Part shown: in pieces, positions 1 through 12,333 of the stretch | Layout of the letters: every line of letters begins with the position of its first letter | How positions within the stretch are numbered: the first letter of the stretch is position 1 | NCBI GenBank assembly: GCA_036971715.1 | Contig: JAVHJL010000001.1 | Location: 1,612,001 to 1,676,000, forward strand | DNA: 64,000 bases | Direction: 5' to 3' | DNA from: Arthrobotrys musiformis | Taxonomy: Eukaryota > Ascomycota > Orbiliomycetes > Orbiliales > Orbiliaceae | Program-made: the position numbers and the translations under genes | The notes under the pieces: model-generated | What the model saw: only the letters and a program-made list of their open reading frames with translations | Databases searched by the model: none | What the model was told of the DNA's origin: nothing

Positions 1-820
1 CGCCCCGCTTCCCACAATTGCATGACCGGTACCGTCGCCTTCTTGAACGCCCACCACATCCACACACAACAATTTCCCCGAACTTCCCTTAACAAACATG
101 ATTCTAAAGGCCAAAGACGTCAGGGTTCACATCTCAGCCATACTATGAAATATTCGGCCAATCCCCCCCAAAAAAAAAAAAAAAAATGAAGTGTCGAAGA
201 AAAATCGTCAGCCAGGGAAAGAAAAGGAAAAAAAGTTTAAATTCTTGCTTAGGCTGGAAACCTGCGACAAAAAAGAAAAAAGAAAAAAAACAACCTCCAA
301 CTGCTCTTCTTTACCTCTCCCAGTATTCTCCGTTAGCATGTTAGCATGCAGGGGCCCATGATGTCGACATCAATAGAGTAGAGAGAGAAGAAGAAAAATT
401 TCTTTTTAAAAATTTCTTGACTCCTCCCGCTCCTGTCGAATTAACTAATAAGAAATATAATAACCTAGGGTTCAAGTACTCATGCAGTCAAAAACGCTCT
501 GGAACAAAAATCTTGGGATCTACCCTTCCCTCTCTCTCATTGCTTTTGCAGAATAGAGTAAACCGTGAGCAGCGGGGTTTCCCTTTTACTTTCCCCTTGC
601 AAGGGACAATTTGTATATATCCCACCGAGAGATCCATGGATAGTGAAGAAAAAAAATTTAATACAAAAAAAGTTTTATCTGATCTTTTGATATTTCTGAT
701 CTTGTGAAGATCTATCTACCTTTCTTTTCTTAATTTTTCGTCTCATCGAACGTGGCCAGAGACGAATAGGCATAGGGCACCGGTGGCGCGGGGCGCAATA
801 TATACTTAATATACCAAAAT
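1..820. other. upstream intergenic region of the ABC transporter
   Basis: No coding region is supported here. The stretch is A- and A/G-rich, contains a 17-base A run at 170-186 and several shorter A runs, and ends in TATA-like AT-rich sequence just before the ATG at 821. It probably holds the promoter and 5' leader of the transporter gene. Short open frames in it have no ATG or no protein-like composition. Confidence 0.5.
170..186. repeat. poly(A) homopolymer, 17 bases
   Basis: An uninterrupted A run preceded by eight C residues. Such poly(dA:dT) tracts are common in fungal promoters, where they disfavour nucleosomes; that role here is inference. Confidence 0.8.
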
Positions 821-3800
821 ATGGTGGAGCACACAGAGCCCACGGCGCCGTCGTCGACAAAGAAGCCGTCGACGCCAGATCCAAAACCACAGACACAAAG
901 CTTCGGCCGAAAAATACAAGAAGTCGCAACAAAGAAGCTCCTCCCGGACAGCGACTACTACAAGATCTTTAAATTCTTGAAGAAGGGTAAAGAAGAGTCG
1001 TTTTCGGGGAGGAATAAAGATACTTTGATATTATGGATTGCTATTTCGCTGGCGAGTTTGTCTGGTGTTCCGCTACCGATCATTGGTGTTATTTTTGGGT
1101 ATGTTTTTTTTACATTTATATAAAAATATATCAGAGATGGTTTCATATGCTTATAATTGTATGCTTTGTTTTAAAATAGTAAAATCATCAATGAGTTCCC
1201 TCCGGAAGAACACAGTCTGCGCTTGAAGCTCATTCAAATGATGGTCGTCGGTATGATATCGCCAACACACTAAATCCAACATTCTATCTATCAAGTTGAC
1301 GACGACTGATATCCCTTTTGTCTAGCAACCATCAATTTCTTTGCGATCTGGGGTTACACATACTGTTGGGGCTATGTCGGAACAAGGATAAGCCAGAGCA
1401 TTCGAGAAGTTGTTTTGGACAAGACTTTACATATGAATATTGCTTACCATGAGACTCGAAGAGTTGACGTAAGTTCCTTTACATTCCGTGGCGCTGCCCC
1501 GGATGTTATTATATTTGGAGATGACAAAACTAAAGATACATATAGCTCGCTGGATACCTCATGGTCGATGTGCAAACAATCCAAACCGGCACGGGCGAAA
1601 AAGTCGGAATCTTCATCCAATCGATCTCGTACTTCATAACCGCAATACTAGTCGGTCTGATCCTCAACGCCAAGTTTACAGCTATCCTCATGGCGGCGGT
1701 TATCCCGTCCATTCTTTTGATTACAGTTCTCTGTGAGCGTTTGAATAGACGGTTTACGAAGCATCTTGCGGAAACTACCACCCGTGCATCGGAGATGTTG
1801 TCAGATGTGGTGAGGATGATCACTGTGATTCAATCTTTTGGACTTTCTGGGTTGTTTAGGGATAGGAATAGAGAGGTTTTGGAATCTGGAAGGTATTATG
1901 GTGTTAGGAGGTCGTTTATTATCGCGGCAAGATTGGGATTTCTGTTCTTCCTGGCGTAAGTCCTTTTTTAAAACCGGAATCGAAGCGTATAAAGCTGTCG
2001 TGCTAACGATATTTATAGCTATGGGGTCAACTCTCTAGCCTTCTGGTACGGAATCCGACAAGTAAAATCCAATGCAACAGACGCGGGAACAATCTACACT
2101 ATCATCTTCCTCATGCTGGACGCTTCATTCATCATCAGCCAGTTCGGACCTTTCTTGCATACATTCTCGCTTGCCGCAGCCGCAGGACGTCGAATCGACG
2201 GCCTCCTTCAAGACGCAGAAGAACACTCCGAGAAACTTTCACCGTCCGACACCGACGCCGATTTCAACTGGAATACTCCCTTTGAAATCGAATTCAAGGA
2301 TCTAAGATTCGCATACCCCAGCGCTTCGGAACTAGATGTCGTAAAAGACGTTAATCTCAGAATGCCAGCGGGGTCGTTCACTGCTATAGTCGGCAAGAGC
2401 GGTAGCGGCAAGTCCTCGTTAACTTCTCTCCTCTTACGGTTCTATAAACCAAAATCCGGACAGATCCTTCTCAACGGCCGTGATGTTTCCACATTACCCG
2501 TTAAGACGTATAGAACGCATATTTCGTTCGTCGAGCAGGATCCGGTATTATTCAGCGGGACGATAAAGGAGAATATTCTCCACGGCCTTCCGGGATCTCA
2601 TGAGCTTTCGGATATGGAGAGGACTAACCTTGTTATCGAAGCTGCGGCTCTGGCGAACGCGAAGGAGTTTATTGAAGCTCAGCCGAATGGGTATGACACT
2701 ATGGTTGGCCCTGATGGTGCGAGCCAATTGTCCGGTGGGCAGGTCGCTAGAATCGCGCTTGCAAGAGCGTTAGTGTCGAAGCCGAGGCTACTTATTCTTG
2801 ACGAAGTTACTGCTTCTTTGGTATGCATATTCCCATTTCTGCATTTGTTCTTGTAGGGTGAGCCTAACGCTCGTATCGTATAGGACATCCACTCCGAGAA
2901 TGTTGTAATGAGGGCCATCCGACAGCTCCACAAGGAAACTTCAATGACAATTGTCATGATAACCCACCGACTATCCTCCGTCCAAACCGCAGATAACATC
3001 GTGGTTATGTCCACGGGAGATCTAGTCGAACAAGGGAACCACGATGCTCTACTCCTTGCCGAGGGTGCATACAGCAAACTACTGGAAACCCAGAAAAAGT
3101 CGAGTGATGCGAGTAAAGAAGCCAGCGCAGAGAGAATCGCTATGATCTCTGAAAAGATGGAGATTAAGGAGACAGTTGAGGATTATGATAGCTTTATCGC
3201 CAAGAGGACTTCGGTTTGCTTGCCTTGCGCGCCCGTGAAGCCTCCTTCGTCGGTCAAGAGGACTATGGCGATGTGTAAGCCTGATATTCCGATTATCCTT
3301 ACCGGAATTTTTGGTATGGTACCCCCATTCCCTTACTAAATAAAGAAAAACTACTAATTGATAAAACAGCGTCAATGTTAACCGGCAGCCTTGTCGTCGC
3401 CGAATCCGTCCTTTTCGGGTACATTATCTCCTCCCTCCGCGGCGAACTCCCAGCGCACGGCCCACAAGACCCGAACTTTTACTGCCTGATGTTCTTCGTC
3501 GTCGGTGCTGTCGCTCTATTCGCCTACTCAACCTCAGGTTTCTGCTTTGGTGTCGTTTCGGAAAGACTCGTAAAGCGTCTACGCGACCTATGCTTCCAAA
3601 AGATCATGGAACAGGATCTTTCCTTCTTCGCTGACCCTGAGCATTCTGAGACTGCGCTGGTGGCTAGTATTCAATCTGATACCGCGGCTTTGACATCTTT
3701 ATCTGGTGTTATGATTGGAACTGTGGTTTCTGTTACTACTACCCTTGTTGGGGGGATAGTAATTGCACATGTGGTTGCATGGAAGATTGCGGTGGTGCTA

Positions 3801-5093
3801 CTACCTGCCCTGCCGGTTATAGTTCTAGCAGGATACCTCCGTCTCCGCGTCCTCATGAAGGCGCAAGTAAAACAGGAGACGACATATGTGAAAGCCGCGA
3901 GTATGGCCACCGAAGCCACGAACGCTATGCGCACAGTTGCAAGTCTGGTCCGCGAAGACGGTGTGATGAGGGAGTACAAAAGAGAACTGTTGAAAGCCGA
4001 AAAGGGACATACGAAGTTCATCCTCCAGGGAAGCGCCATCATGGCACTCGCACTCTCGATTGGATTCTTCGTATATGCCCTGGCGTATTGGTGGGGATCA
4101 AAGCAAGTGAGGGCCGGTCACTACAACATCATCGAATTCTTCATCGTCCTCCCGGCACTGCTATTCTCCGCCCAAACGGCAGGACAAGTCTTCTCCCTCG
4201 CACCGGAATTCACAAAAGCCGCCGCGGCATCTCGAAGAATCTTCCAACTACTAGACACCCAGCCAATCATCTCTTCAAACAGCGATACCACCCCACCGCC
4301 AACCCCACCATCACCAAAAGACCAAAAATCCCCAGAACAGCCATTGAAGGGTGGCATAAACTTCAACTCCATCTCATTCTCCTACCCCACCCGTCCCACA
4401 CCTGTAATCCGCGATCTATCCCTCACCATCCGTCCCGGCGAGTTCGTAGCAATAGTCGGCGACTCCGGCTCCGGCAAATCCTCCCTCCTCTCCCTCCTCC
4501 AACGTTTCTACGACCCAACCGTCGGCACTATCTCAATCGATAACACCGACATCTCCAAACTCCCCATCTCAACCCACAGAAACAGAATATCAATACTATC
4601 ACAGGACCTAACCCTCTTCTCCGACTCCATATTCTTCAACATCTCCATCGGTGCCGGCGGCGAGAATTGTTCGAAAATTACACGGGCACAGATAGAAGCT
4701 GTATGCAGAAGAGTGGGGATCCATGAGTTTATCATGGGTCTGCCGGAGGGGTATTCTACTCATTGCGGAAGGAACGGATCTGGGTTATCTGGTGGGCAGA
4801 TTCAGAGAATCGCGCTTGCGAGGGCGTTGATACGGGATCCGGAGATATTGATACTTGATGAGCCGACGTCTGCGTTGGATGTTTATAATGAAAGTACGGT
4901 TATGAATGCTATTTTAGAGAGTTGTGGCGGGAAGAGGACTGTGGTTATGGTGGCGCATAGGTTGGGAACCGTCGTTGGTGCGGATAGGATTGTGGTTATG
5001 AGGAAGGGGAGAATTGTGGAGATGGGGAATCATAGGGAGTTGATGGAGATGGGAGGGATTTATGCGGGGATGGCGATGCAGCAAGGTCTTTAG
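821..5093 (+). CDS. ABC transporter, ABCB type, full length (TMD-NBD-TMD-NBD)
   Basis: Full-size ABC exporter of the B family (multidrug / Ste6 / Pmd1-like), expected in the plasma or a vacuolar membrane. Seven exons join in frame: 821-1098, 1180-1250, 1326-1468, 1546-1955, 2019-2820, 2884-3313, 3370-5093, giving about 1285 aa, the usual family length. NBD1 has a Walker A lysine near residue 432, LSGGQ near 538-542, a Walker B DE near 562-563 and an H-loop ITHRL. NBD2 has a Walker A lysine near 1081, LSGGQ near 1184, DEPTSALD and VAHRL. Both ATP sites look competent; NBD1 has DEVTASLD in place of the usual DEPTSALD. The intron after VTASL falls inside the D-loop region. Substrate cannot be deduced: a drug, a peptide pheromone or a secondary metabolite are all possible. 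It lies about 9 kb from a terpene cyclase, with a biosynthetic housekeeping gene between, so a link is weak. Confidence 0.93.
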
Positions 5094-5884
5094 AAGCCGT
5101 CTTCTTGTATAAGACTAGAGACTTATATATGGGAGGTAGGATACACAGTCCTTTGGGTTGAAAGTGCTTTATCTTTAATCGTTTTGTTTTTTGGTTTCAA
5201 CGTTGGGATCTGTTTTTCGAGACTTTATTCTGGATTTCTATTGTTTTTGAACCCCTAAGATGGGAAAAAGCTGAGCACTTACCTTGATATATATCGACTT
5301 ACCTACAACATAATCATCTATATATTTTATACACTAATCTGTACATATTAATATCTTTCGGGCGAGTTTTGTTAGAATAGTTAGCATTACCTATGGGTGG
5401 ATATAGCCTATCTAGAAGTCTAGCTAAAGATATATCTATTAAGATTCTGCGATACAATATGGATCCGAAGATACCATCGAATCCGTAGAACTGCGGATAT
5501 AGCTATGCTATCGAGGAAGCCTCGCTGACGGAGTAGGTATTCCTGAAACCTACAATTTCGCCCGCGGCTTGGAGGTTCGAAGGGCAGCTGTTCAAGTCAT
5601 AACGTTAGTTAACGTTGATATAAACTTATGAACGCAAAGACGGCACTATAGCACAATATATATAATAAAACTTTGAACTTTTGAGAAGGGACATAATAGA
5701 TATATAATAGAGGGAATGATATGAAAATGTTGAATTAAACTTCTAACTGACGCTGTCTGGAAAAAAGAAAGAGGAAAGAAAAAGAAAATATAAAAAAAAA
5801 CAATGGCATCCGCTTTTGTTGAATAATAGTTCTATGTACAGTTGATGGTCTTTCCATTAAAAGATGATAGTATAGTAAAAGTGC
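5094..5884. other. convergent 3' intergenic region
   Basis: AT-rich DNA between the 3' ends of the ABC transporter and the aminotransferase gene. Many TATATA stretches, which could serve as poly(A)-site efficiency elements for either gene. No coding potential seen. Confidence 0.5.
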
Positions 5885-7251
5885 TTAAATACCTTTTGCG
5901 TACTCCTCAAGGTACTGCGCCAGTTTCTGAACGCTCTCGACGGCGACGGCGTTATCTATCCCACCAACCCGCGTTAGCATATATATACCCGAGAGATTAC
6001 GATATGATAGAGCGAACTTACAGTTCGAGATCCTGATTCCACCAACGCTCCTGTGTCCCTTCAAACCAACCAAACCGATCTCTTCTCCTCCCTTGATAAA
6101 CTTCGCCTCATCACCTGGAGCCAAAATCCTGAAACAAATGTTCATCCGGCTCCTAACCGCCTTCGCCGGCACAACGTGATAAATTTCCGAATACTTGTCC
6201 AAAACATCGTAGAGAAGCTTGGCCTTCAGATTACTTTCCTCCTCCTGCTGTGCTAGCGCTGTTTTCCCAGATTCATCGCGTTGGAGGAGACGGGTTAGTG
6301 TTAGACCCGCGATGTAGACGTCAAAGATCGGGAGAGTGTTGTAGAGCGAGCCGGCTTTGGAGATGGTTGGGTAGTGCATCATTACGGGGGTGACTGGGAT
6401 TTGGGGGGTTAGTTTTGGAGGCAGTGAGCCGCCGGAGGTGAGGAGGGTTAGGATGTCGTTTCGGATGACGACGATGGTTACACCTGTTGAACCAATGTTT
6501 TTTTGGGCGCCGGCCTAGGTTTTCAATGTTAGGATCACCGCCCCCGGGGATTTTGGGGAGGGGGGATGGAACATACGAAGATAATGCCAAACTTGCTAGC
6601 ATCGAATGTCCTGCTGATGATGTTGGAGCTCATATCGGCCACAATGATCCTCTCCGGATCCTCTGCCAGCGTATCCACGGGAGTACCCTTGGGGAACTCT
6701 ACCCCGTCCACGGTCTCATTATCACAATAGTAAACGAACGCGCTATCCCTTCCCTTCTTCAAATTTCCCTTCCACTCGCCAGCATCCGGGATATTCCCAA
6801 ACTTCTTGGATTCGCTATAGTTCCTGGAATCAAACACAACATTCACATTCTCCTCCCCAACCAACCTCTTCGCCTCATCAGCGGCTTTGGAAGACCACCC
6901 CCCGGTAACAAGGTACTCGCAGAACCCCCTTTCACCATTCGCCGCCCGTTCGGGGTTCTTCAAAGCCCACAGGGAGAAGAGGTTATACACCACAGCAGAG
7001 AACTGTAACGTCCCGCCACCGGCCATGAATAGCACCGTATGAGTGTCCGCCGTGGCATTGATGATTTTTAAAAACGAGTCCTTCGCGGACTGCAGGATTT
7101 GCCCGGAGAGGGCGGATCGGTGGGATTGTTCCACCAGCGAGAGGCCGGAGTTGTTGTGGTTTATGAGCGAGACGGCGGCGGTTTCGAGGACGTCTGTTGG
7201 GAGCGGGGAGGGCCCGGCGCCGAAGTAGGCTACTGATGCGCGATCTGGCAT
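5885..7251 (-). CDS. SER1: phosphoserine aminotransferase
   Basis: PLP-dependent class V aminotransferase that converts 3-phosphohydroxypyruvate plus glutamate to phosphoserine in cytosolic serine biosynthesis. Three exons on the minus strand: 7251-6577, 6514-6022 and 5955-5885, giving 412 aa, close to the usual length. The N-terminus AYFGAGPSPLP, the segment GGGTLQFSAV and the PLP-binding lysine in AGAQKNIG (Lys about 230) are diagnostic. The first intron falls directly before that lysine motif. The last intron splits a tyrosine codon, restoring ISNYNAVAVESV, which matches the conserved C-terminal IYNA segment. A TGAGTCA element lies 268 bases upstream of the ATG, consistent with general amino-acid control. 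The gene is convergent with the ABC transporter and shows no damage. Confidence 0.95.
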
Positions 7252-7882
7252 TTTGATTCTCTTCTTTTCAAAAAAAGGGTGGTTTTACTTTCAATTGGGG
7301 TTGATGAGGCTGGATGATGTAATTTAGTCGAGTCAATTGCAATATATCTCGAGCTTACTTATAGCAGAAAATGAAGTACGATCCGATGGAGGAGATGGAT
7401 TTCGACCAGAGAGCCAGCACCAGTGCAGAGATTCCAGCTGGAATATATAAATATCAAATGCGGGGGTAGTTATTATTAATTGGGGGAGTCCGGAATGCAA
7501 CAGATTGATAATTGTGATGAGTCAAGAAAAGATGTTGCGAAACACCGTCGTCGGCCGCCGTTTGTTGGATGGCGCAGAGGTAGCGAAGCGACCGCCGAAT
7601 GCGGGGCATCGCGGCCTGTGATTGGTTGGATGTGTTTGGCTGGAACTCTTTGGGAAGTGCAACAAGATCGCGCGTTGGTGCTCACTACCCGGGCACGCCG
7701 TCTGGCCTCGAGACTATATAATATTATATGGGGCTACGCTTTATTTTCGCGAAGGCTTTATTTTATTATAGTCTATTCCCTATAAAATCCGTAAAACACT
7801 GTATAAATGTAGCAAGGGATGAATTGTGGCTCTTTTGGATGGTTTTTGTGGGACCGATTGATCACTCCGATATGAAAGAGCC
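7252..7882. other. intergenic: SER1 promoter and STAND gene 3' end
   Basis: Contains the presumed promoter of the aminotransferase, with a TGAGTCA at 7518-7524 and a GAGTCA at 7330-7335, and the 3' flank of the STAND gene that ends at 7883. An open frame at 7480-7785 has no conserved features and is not called. Confidence 0.5.
7518..7524. promoter_or_regulatory. Gcn4/CPC1-type site TGAGTCA
   Basis: A perfect palindromic TGASTCA element in the upstream region of the phosphoserine aminotransferase gene. Gcn4 and its filamentous-fungal orthologue CPC1/CpcA bind this sequence and activate amino-acid biosynthetic genes, including serine pathway genes in yeast. A half-site GAGTCA lies closer, at 7330-7335. 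Function here is inferred from sequence and position only. Confidence 0.45.
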
Positions 7883-10800
7883 TTAGGTAACATGAGATAG
7901 AGCTTCATCTAGAACATCTTCAGAAATTTGTAGGAAAGAGGGGCTACCATCGGGAAGAAGGAATGCCAGGAGAGAAGAACTTGTAGAGGCGTCATTAGAG
8001 TAGCCAATGATACGAGTGCCGTATGGCAATGAGAGAATGTTTGACTTTTTGTATGCTAGCCTTGTACCCTCGGATGTGTATTTGCATGCGTTTTCGAAGG
8101 AGGCCCGTGAAATTGTTGGGAATAAACAATCGGCATCTGGTAGATAGTTTGTGACTACGGCTCCTCCAAAGACGTTGACGTTGTTCAAGATGATATCGTA
8201 TCCCGTCGCCGAGAGGGAGGAGGAGTAGATAACGAACGGAAATCGGGTACTTTCAAGGAGGGTTCCGGTGTCAGTATCCCAAATTAAAAGATAGTGGCCT
8301 ATGTGGGCTGCGAATAGTTTCCCGTCTGCTGAAAATCTGCCCTCCGGGTCTCCTTGTTCTTCTATGAGTTTTTCTCTTTGTTTAGCGGAACTGAGGAATG
8401 TAGGTTTGGGGAGCCCCCCTCTGGATAGTTCCAACTTGCACCCTCTTATCATTTCCAAAAATGGAAATTTACTGATGAGAGGGTCGAAACTTCTCACTAC
8501 AATCCCTGTAGAAATCTCTAATAGCTCTAAAAGCACACCCCGTAGACTTAATTTTACCAATGCCAGGTGGACCCCGTCAAAGGCTGGCCTTATTGCCACA
8601 GTTTCGGAAAATTTGTCCACGTAAAGTTGGTCCCCATTGTTCGTGGCCCAGTTCCACATTTGCACCGATTTTCTTTCTACAATATAAAATACTTGGGAGC
8701 TATCCATTGAGAAGGAGAGGGAGGTATACGAAGCGTTTGGTGTTCCCACCTGGATTCCCAAACCTACTATCGAAGAACTTTCATCATCGCCATCATGAAT
8801 TTTCCACCGAGTTAATTGTCCAGTCGGTGCAATGCCTGCTAGCCATTGAGAGTCGGGGGAAAATGCGAAGCATATTTTGCGTTCTTCCGATTCTCCACAT
8901 CCCTCACGGGGTTCCTGGAAAACCAGGCGTTTCATTCGGTTCAACGGACAGTTCCATAGGTTGGAGCCACTTTTTAGTTCATGTACGGCTAGCCACTTTC
9001 TGTCTGGGGAAAATACCTCTTTCGAATTTATGTTTGACTCGGAATAGCTGATGTCGAAGCGATCGATGGATTTCGGTTGATAATACCTAAGATTTATAAA
9101 TTGGCGGGCACCACTATTTTGACCAAATCCATCGTCTTTTGATAAATCCAAAGGCCAGAGCACTGTTCCAGAACTTTGCGTGGCAAAGAATAGGATAGCG
9201 TCATCTCTCGAAAAAGCCATGGACAGTATTCTTTCGGGCTCCCCAGGTTTTTCAGACCTTTCGATATAAACTCTGCCTGTAAGGTCTAGAACTTGGATGG
9301 CTCCGTTGGTATATCCAAGGGCAAGGAGATTTCCGGTCCACGAAAACTTCAACGAGCAAACTTGTCTAGTATCCTCGGCCGGGTTTGGAGGCTGTTTAAA
9401 CTCTTGCAAAATAGTATTGGAAGCCGAATCTCGAATCTCAATAATTGAATCCGGTAGTGCGGTGGCTATAACGTTGCAATCAGTAGAGAAGGTGCATATA
9501 GTTGGGGTTCTTTCATCGCTGTAAGTCCTAATGATGCGCCCAGTCTTTGTATTCCACGTGAGGCGAACGGTCATAGAGTCGAGTGTATTAGGAGAAACTT
9601 TTTCGCTATTTTCCGGGTGGATTTGGATAACCGCGAGGAGTACTAGTAGAGCGCCATCTAGTGCAAATTCCAAAGACAAAAAGGCACAATGCGTGCTAGC
9701 ATGCCACTTTTGGATCCCCTCGAGGCTCTGAAGACGGGATTGTCGGAACTCGGCCTTAGGGTTTGATCGGGCCCACAGTAACACATCCTCAGATGAAGTA
9801 AATGCTAGAAACATGCCATCGGACGACAATGCCGGGCACCCTGTTGTTATTCTAATATGCCTTCTCCGTTCAGAAATGACCGTCTTGGATGAAAATTCGC
9901 TGGCAGGTTTTAACTGCAAGTCGAATTCCTTGGGCGACCCTCCTGTTTCTAGATCCCAGACGAAGACTCGCCCCAAACCCACTGTTGCGGCTAGATACCT
10001 GCTATCAGCAGTAAAGTGGAGGGATGATATTGATGCCCTCCGTCGGGAGTTGAAAAACTCGAAGAAGTTTAAAATATCTAAAAACCGCCTAGGGGCTGGA
10101 TACTGGCATGAGGCAACTTGGGAGAAAGCCGTAATGGCTTGTAGCTCTACCGAAGTACCTCTTGGAGCAAGGGCTAGAAGCATCCCGTCTGGGGAAGTGA
10201 CTAACTTGCTAGAGGGTGCGCCCCAGGAAGGTGGTACCTCCGTGAAGTCTGGGAACAAGGCGAGAAGGTGCAAACTTACCATCGATTTGAGGCTACCAAT
10301 GAGCCGTACAACCTCGCCTTCGTTGTACCATTCGGTTTGACCGAGAAGTAACACCGCCTCAATCCAGTGCAGGAAGTGATGCTCGAGGAATCTCAACACG
10401 ATCTCACTTTTCTCGTTGTCAAGCCCCGACCCGTTTGCGCAGTGTAGTAGATGATGGACCCAGTATCGACAAGCATATGCGGTCTCCGGAATAATATATT
10501 TTTTGACGGTATCTGAGCTAACGGAGCGCCTGTCGGTTTCTGGGTCCACTAAATTGCAAATATCCTGTTTAAGTGTTTTTGATAGAACCTGGAGACAACT
10601 CTGTCCAATCAGCCAATGTGTTCTAGGCGCGTCGATGTAGAACCAACTTTGGTCGTTAATATCACCCAGCAAATAGTCCCGGAAAGATAGGTGGTATATT
10701 TGAACTGGGGTCTGGAGGTCGTCGGGGATGTTGATCACGGATTGAAACTGGCCCAATTGGCGTAGGAGTGCGTCTACCCCTCTGTCGAGTATGATAGACA

Positions 10801-12333
10801 ATGATGCCAAGCAGAAAGGGGATTCTAATAAAAGAATATAGCCCACAATCTCTTGAAACCCTTGGATTAGTTCTTCTTTTTCAGTTTTATCCGTGTCAGC
10901 AAGAATTTGGTCGAAGACTGGACGGTAAGTTAGATCTAGTTTCGACACAAATGGAGTATTTGAAAGCTCCAAGACATTCTCCAATCGCTGGTGGATTGAG
11001 AACCGTTCGTCCCCAATAAAACGACATAACGTGGCTGCCGATATGAATAACGGCGTTGCTATTTTAGCCAGCTGCTTGATTTTCTCATCCCCTGGCCAGT
11101 CGCTTCCAAGATTCCGACCCCTTCTCATCTCACCAAATTTATGTTTTATAAGCGCCAGAATGTCGTCGCTTATCGTAGGTTTTTGTATATCGTGGAGTGA
11201 AATATCTTTGTGGCTCCCTTTTAAGTCATTGAATCCTGTTCTAATAGTACCTTGCGGTCGACTGGTGACGAATATGCGGATATTCAAGCTCACGCCTGCC
11301 AGTTGCCCAAGAAGTTCTACTATCCGTTGAACGGTTCCATTGCCTTCGCACTCATTGAGTGCATCAATCACCAACACCAGAGGCTTTGTTGAATCCGGAA
11401 CATCTGGAGCGTTGATTTTGCTGAGAGGGCCGAACAGAACCCTCTCAAACTGATCCGATAACGTTTTTTGACCAATGTTCTCGTCCTTTTCCACGGCTTC
11501 ACTAATATATGGTCCCAGAAGTGGTATTTTTGACTTCAAGTCTATAGCAAGGGTACTAAATAATCTGGACGCATCCCCCCTGTTTGCTTTGCCGCGTTTA
11601 AAAAAAAGCTCGCTCCCAGTTGTCCGTTATCGCTGAGGATTCTCGCGAAAGTTCTGGAAATAGTCGATTTTCCGGTGCCCGCCATTCCACATAGCCAAAA
11701 TATTCGCGTTTCCTTAGGATCCACTATCCAATCGTTGAGGTCCTTTAACAGGTCTACTCGAGTGCCTGGTAGGCATTCCGGCTCGCCTTCGTCTTCGAAT
11801 GAGTTGAAGATTGCACCATAGGCAATTGGAAGTTTTTCAAGGTTTGCTTGTTGTTCCACACTCAAGACCACATTCATTTGATCAATCTGAAGTGCATGAT
11901 TAATTAACGTCTGTGCTTGCATGAGCCCAGTGATGATCTCCTCTGCCTCTTCTTTTGTGAGTGGCCATTTAAGATTATGCGAAGTGACCTTGAGCAAGCT
12001 TAGAAATTTGTCTCGGCGCCGACCCTTCCCGCCTGTTGGCTTGGGAAGCTTGATTTCAAGCCTCTGGGCGAGGCTGGATAGCTTAGCTTTGCAACCCGAT
12101 AGAGATGATTCCAAATCTCTAGAAGCCGATAATTTGTTCTGGTATGGTCCGTCGAGAAGCTTTTTGGTATGGATGAGTAGCTTTTCGATCGCATCCACCT
12201 GTTGCTTAACTCTTTTTATGTCCTCTGGCGCATTCTTGACGTCTCTTGTATACTCGAAACAAAACTTTCCCACCGCTGTAGCTAGTTGCAGAACAGCTAT
12301 GACACTGGCGGCGGTCGAAAGGCCGTCTGCCAT
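7883..12333 (-). pseudogene. NACHT-WD40 STAND (NLR-like) protein, interrupted by a one-base frameshift
   Basis: Fungal NOD-like receptor architecture, read on the minus strand. Residues 1-100 of the first frame (12333-11542, 263 aa) match the helical N-terminal domain of fungal STAND proteins (start MADGLSTAASVIAVLQLA). A NACHT Walker A GMAGTGKST follows, with Lys at about 222. The frame breaks at an 8-T run (plus coordinates 11600-11607): reading one extra T gives the family-typical FFFKRG segment and joins smoothly to the second frame (to 7883, about 1218 aa), which carries the Walker B-like LVLVIDALNEC and then a C-terminal series of degenerate WD40 units (for example VFVWDLETG, LLIWDTDTG). 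The combined length would be near 1500 aa. Such proteins act in allorecognition and immunity-like cell death in other fungi. Either a sequencing error in the homopolymer, a frameshift allele, or a real pseudogene; the intact remainder favours the first or second. Confidence 0.85.
11600..11607 (-). other. frameshift site in the STAND gene (8-base homopolymer)
   Basis: Eight A on the plus strand, eight T in the coding sense. Nine would keep the frame open through the downstream NACHT and WD40 coding sequence; with eight, translation ends at a TAG at 11542-11544, just past the P-loop region. Homopolymers of this length are both mutation- and sequencing-error-prone. Confidence 0.75.

Noticed and set aside
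3779..4543. 254-codon frame inside the ABC transporter
   Set aside because: A shifted-frame shadow of the second transmembrane/NBD coding sequence.
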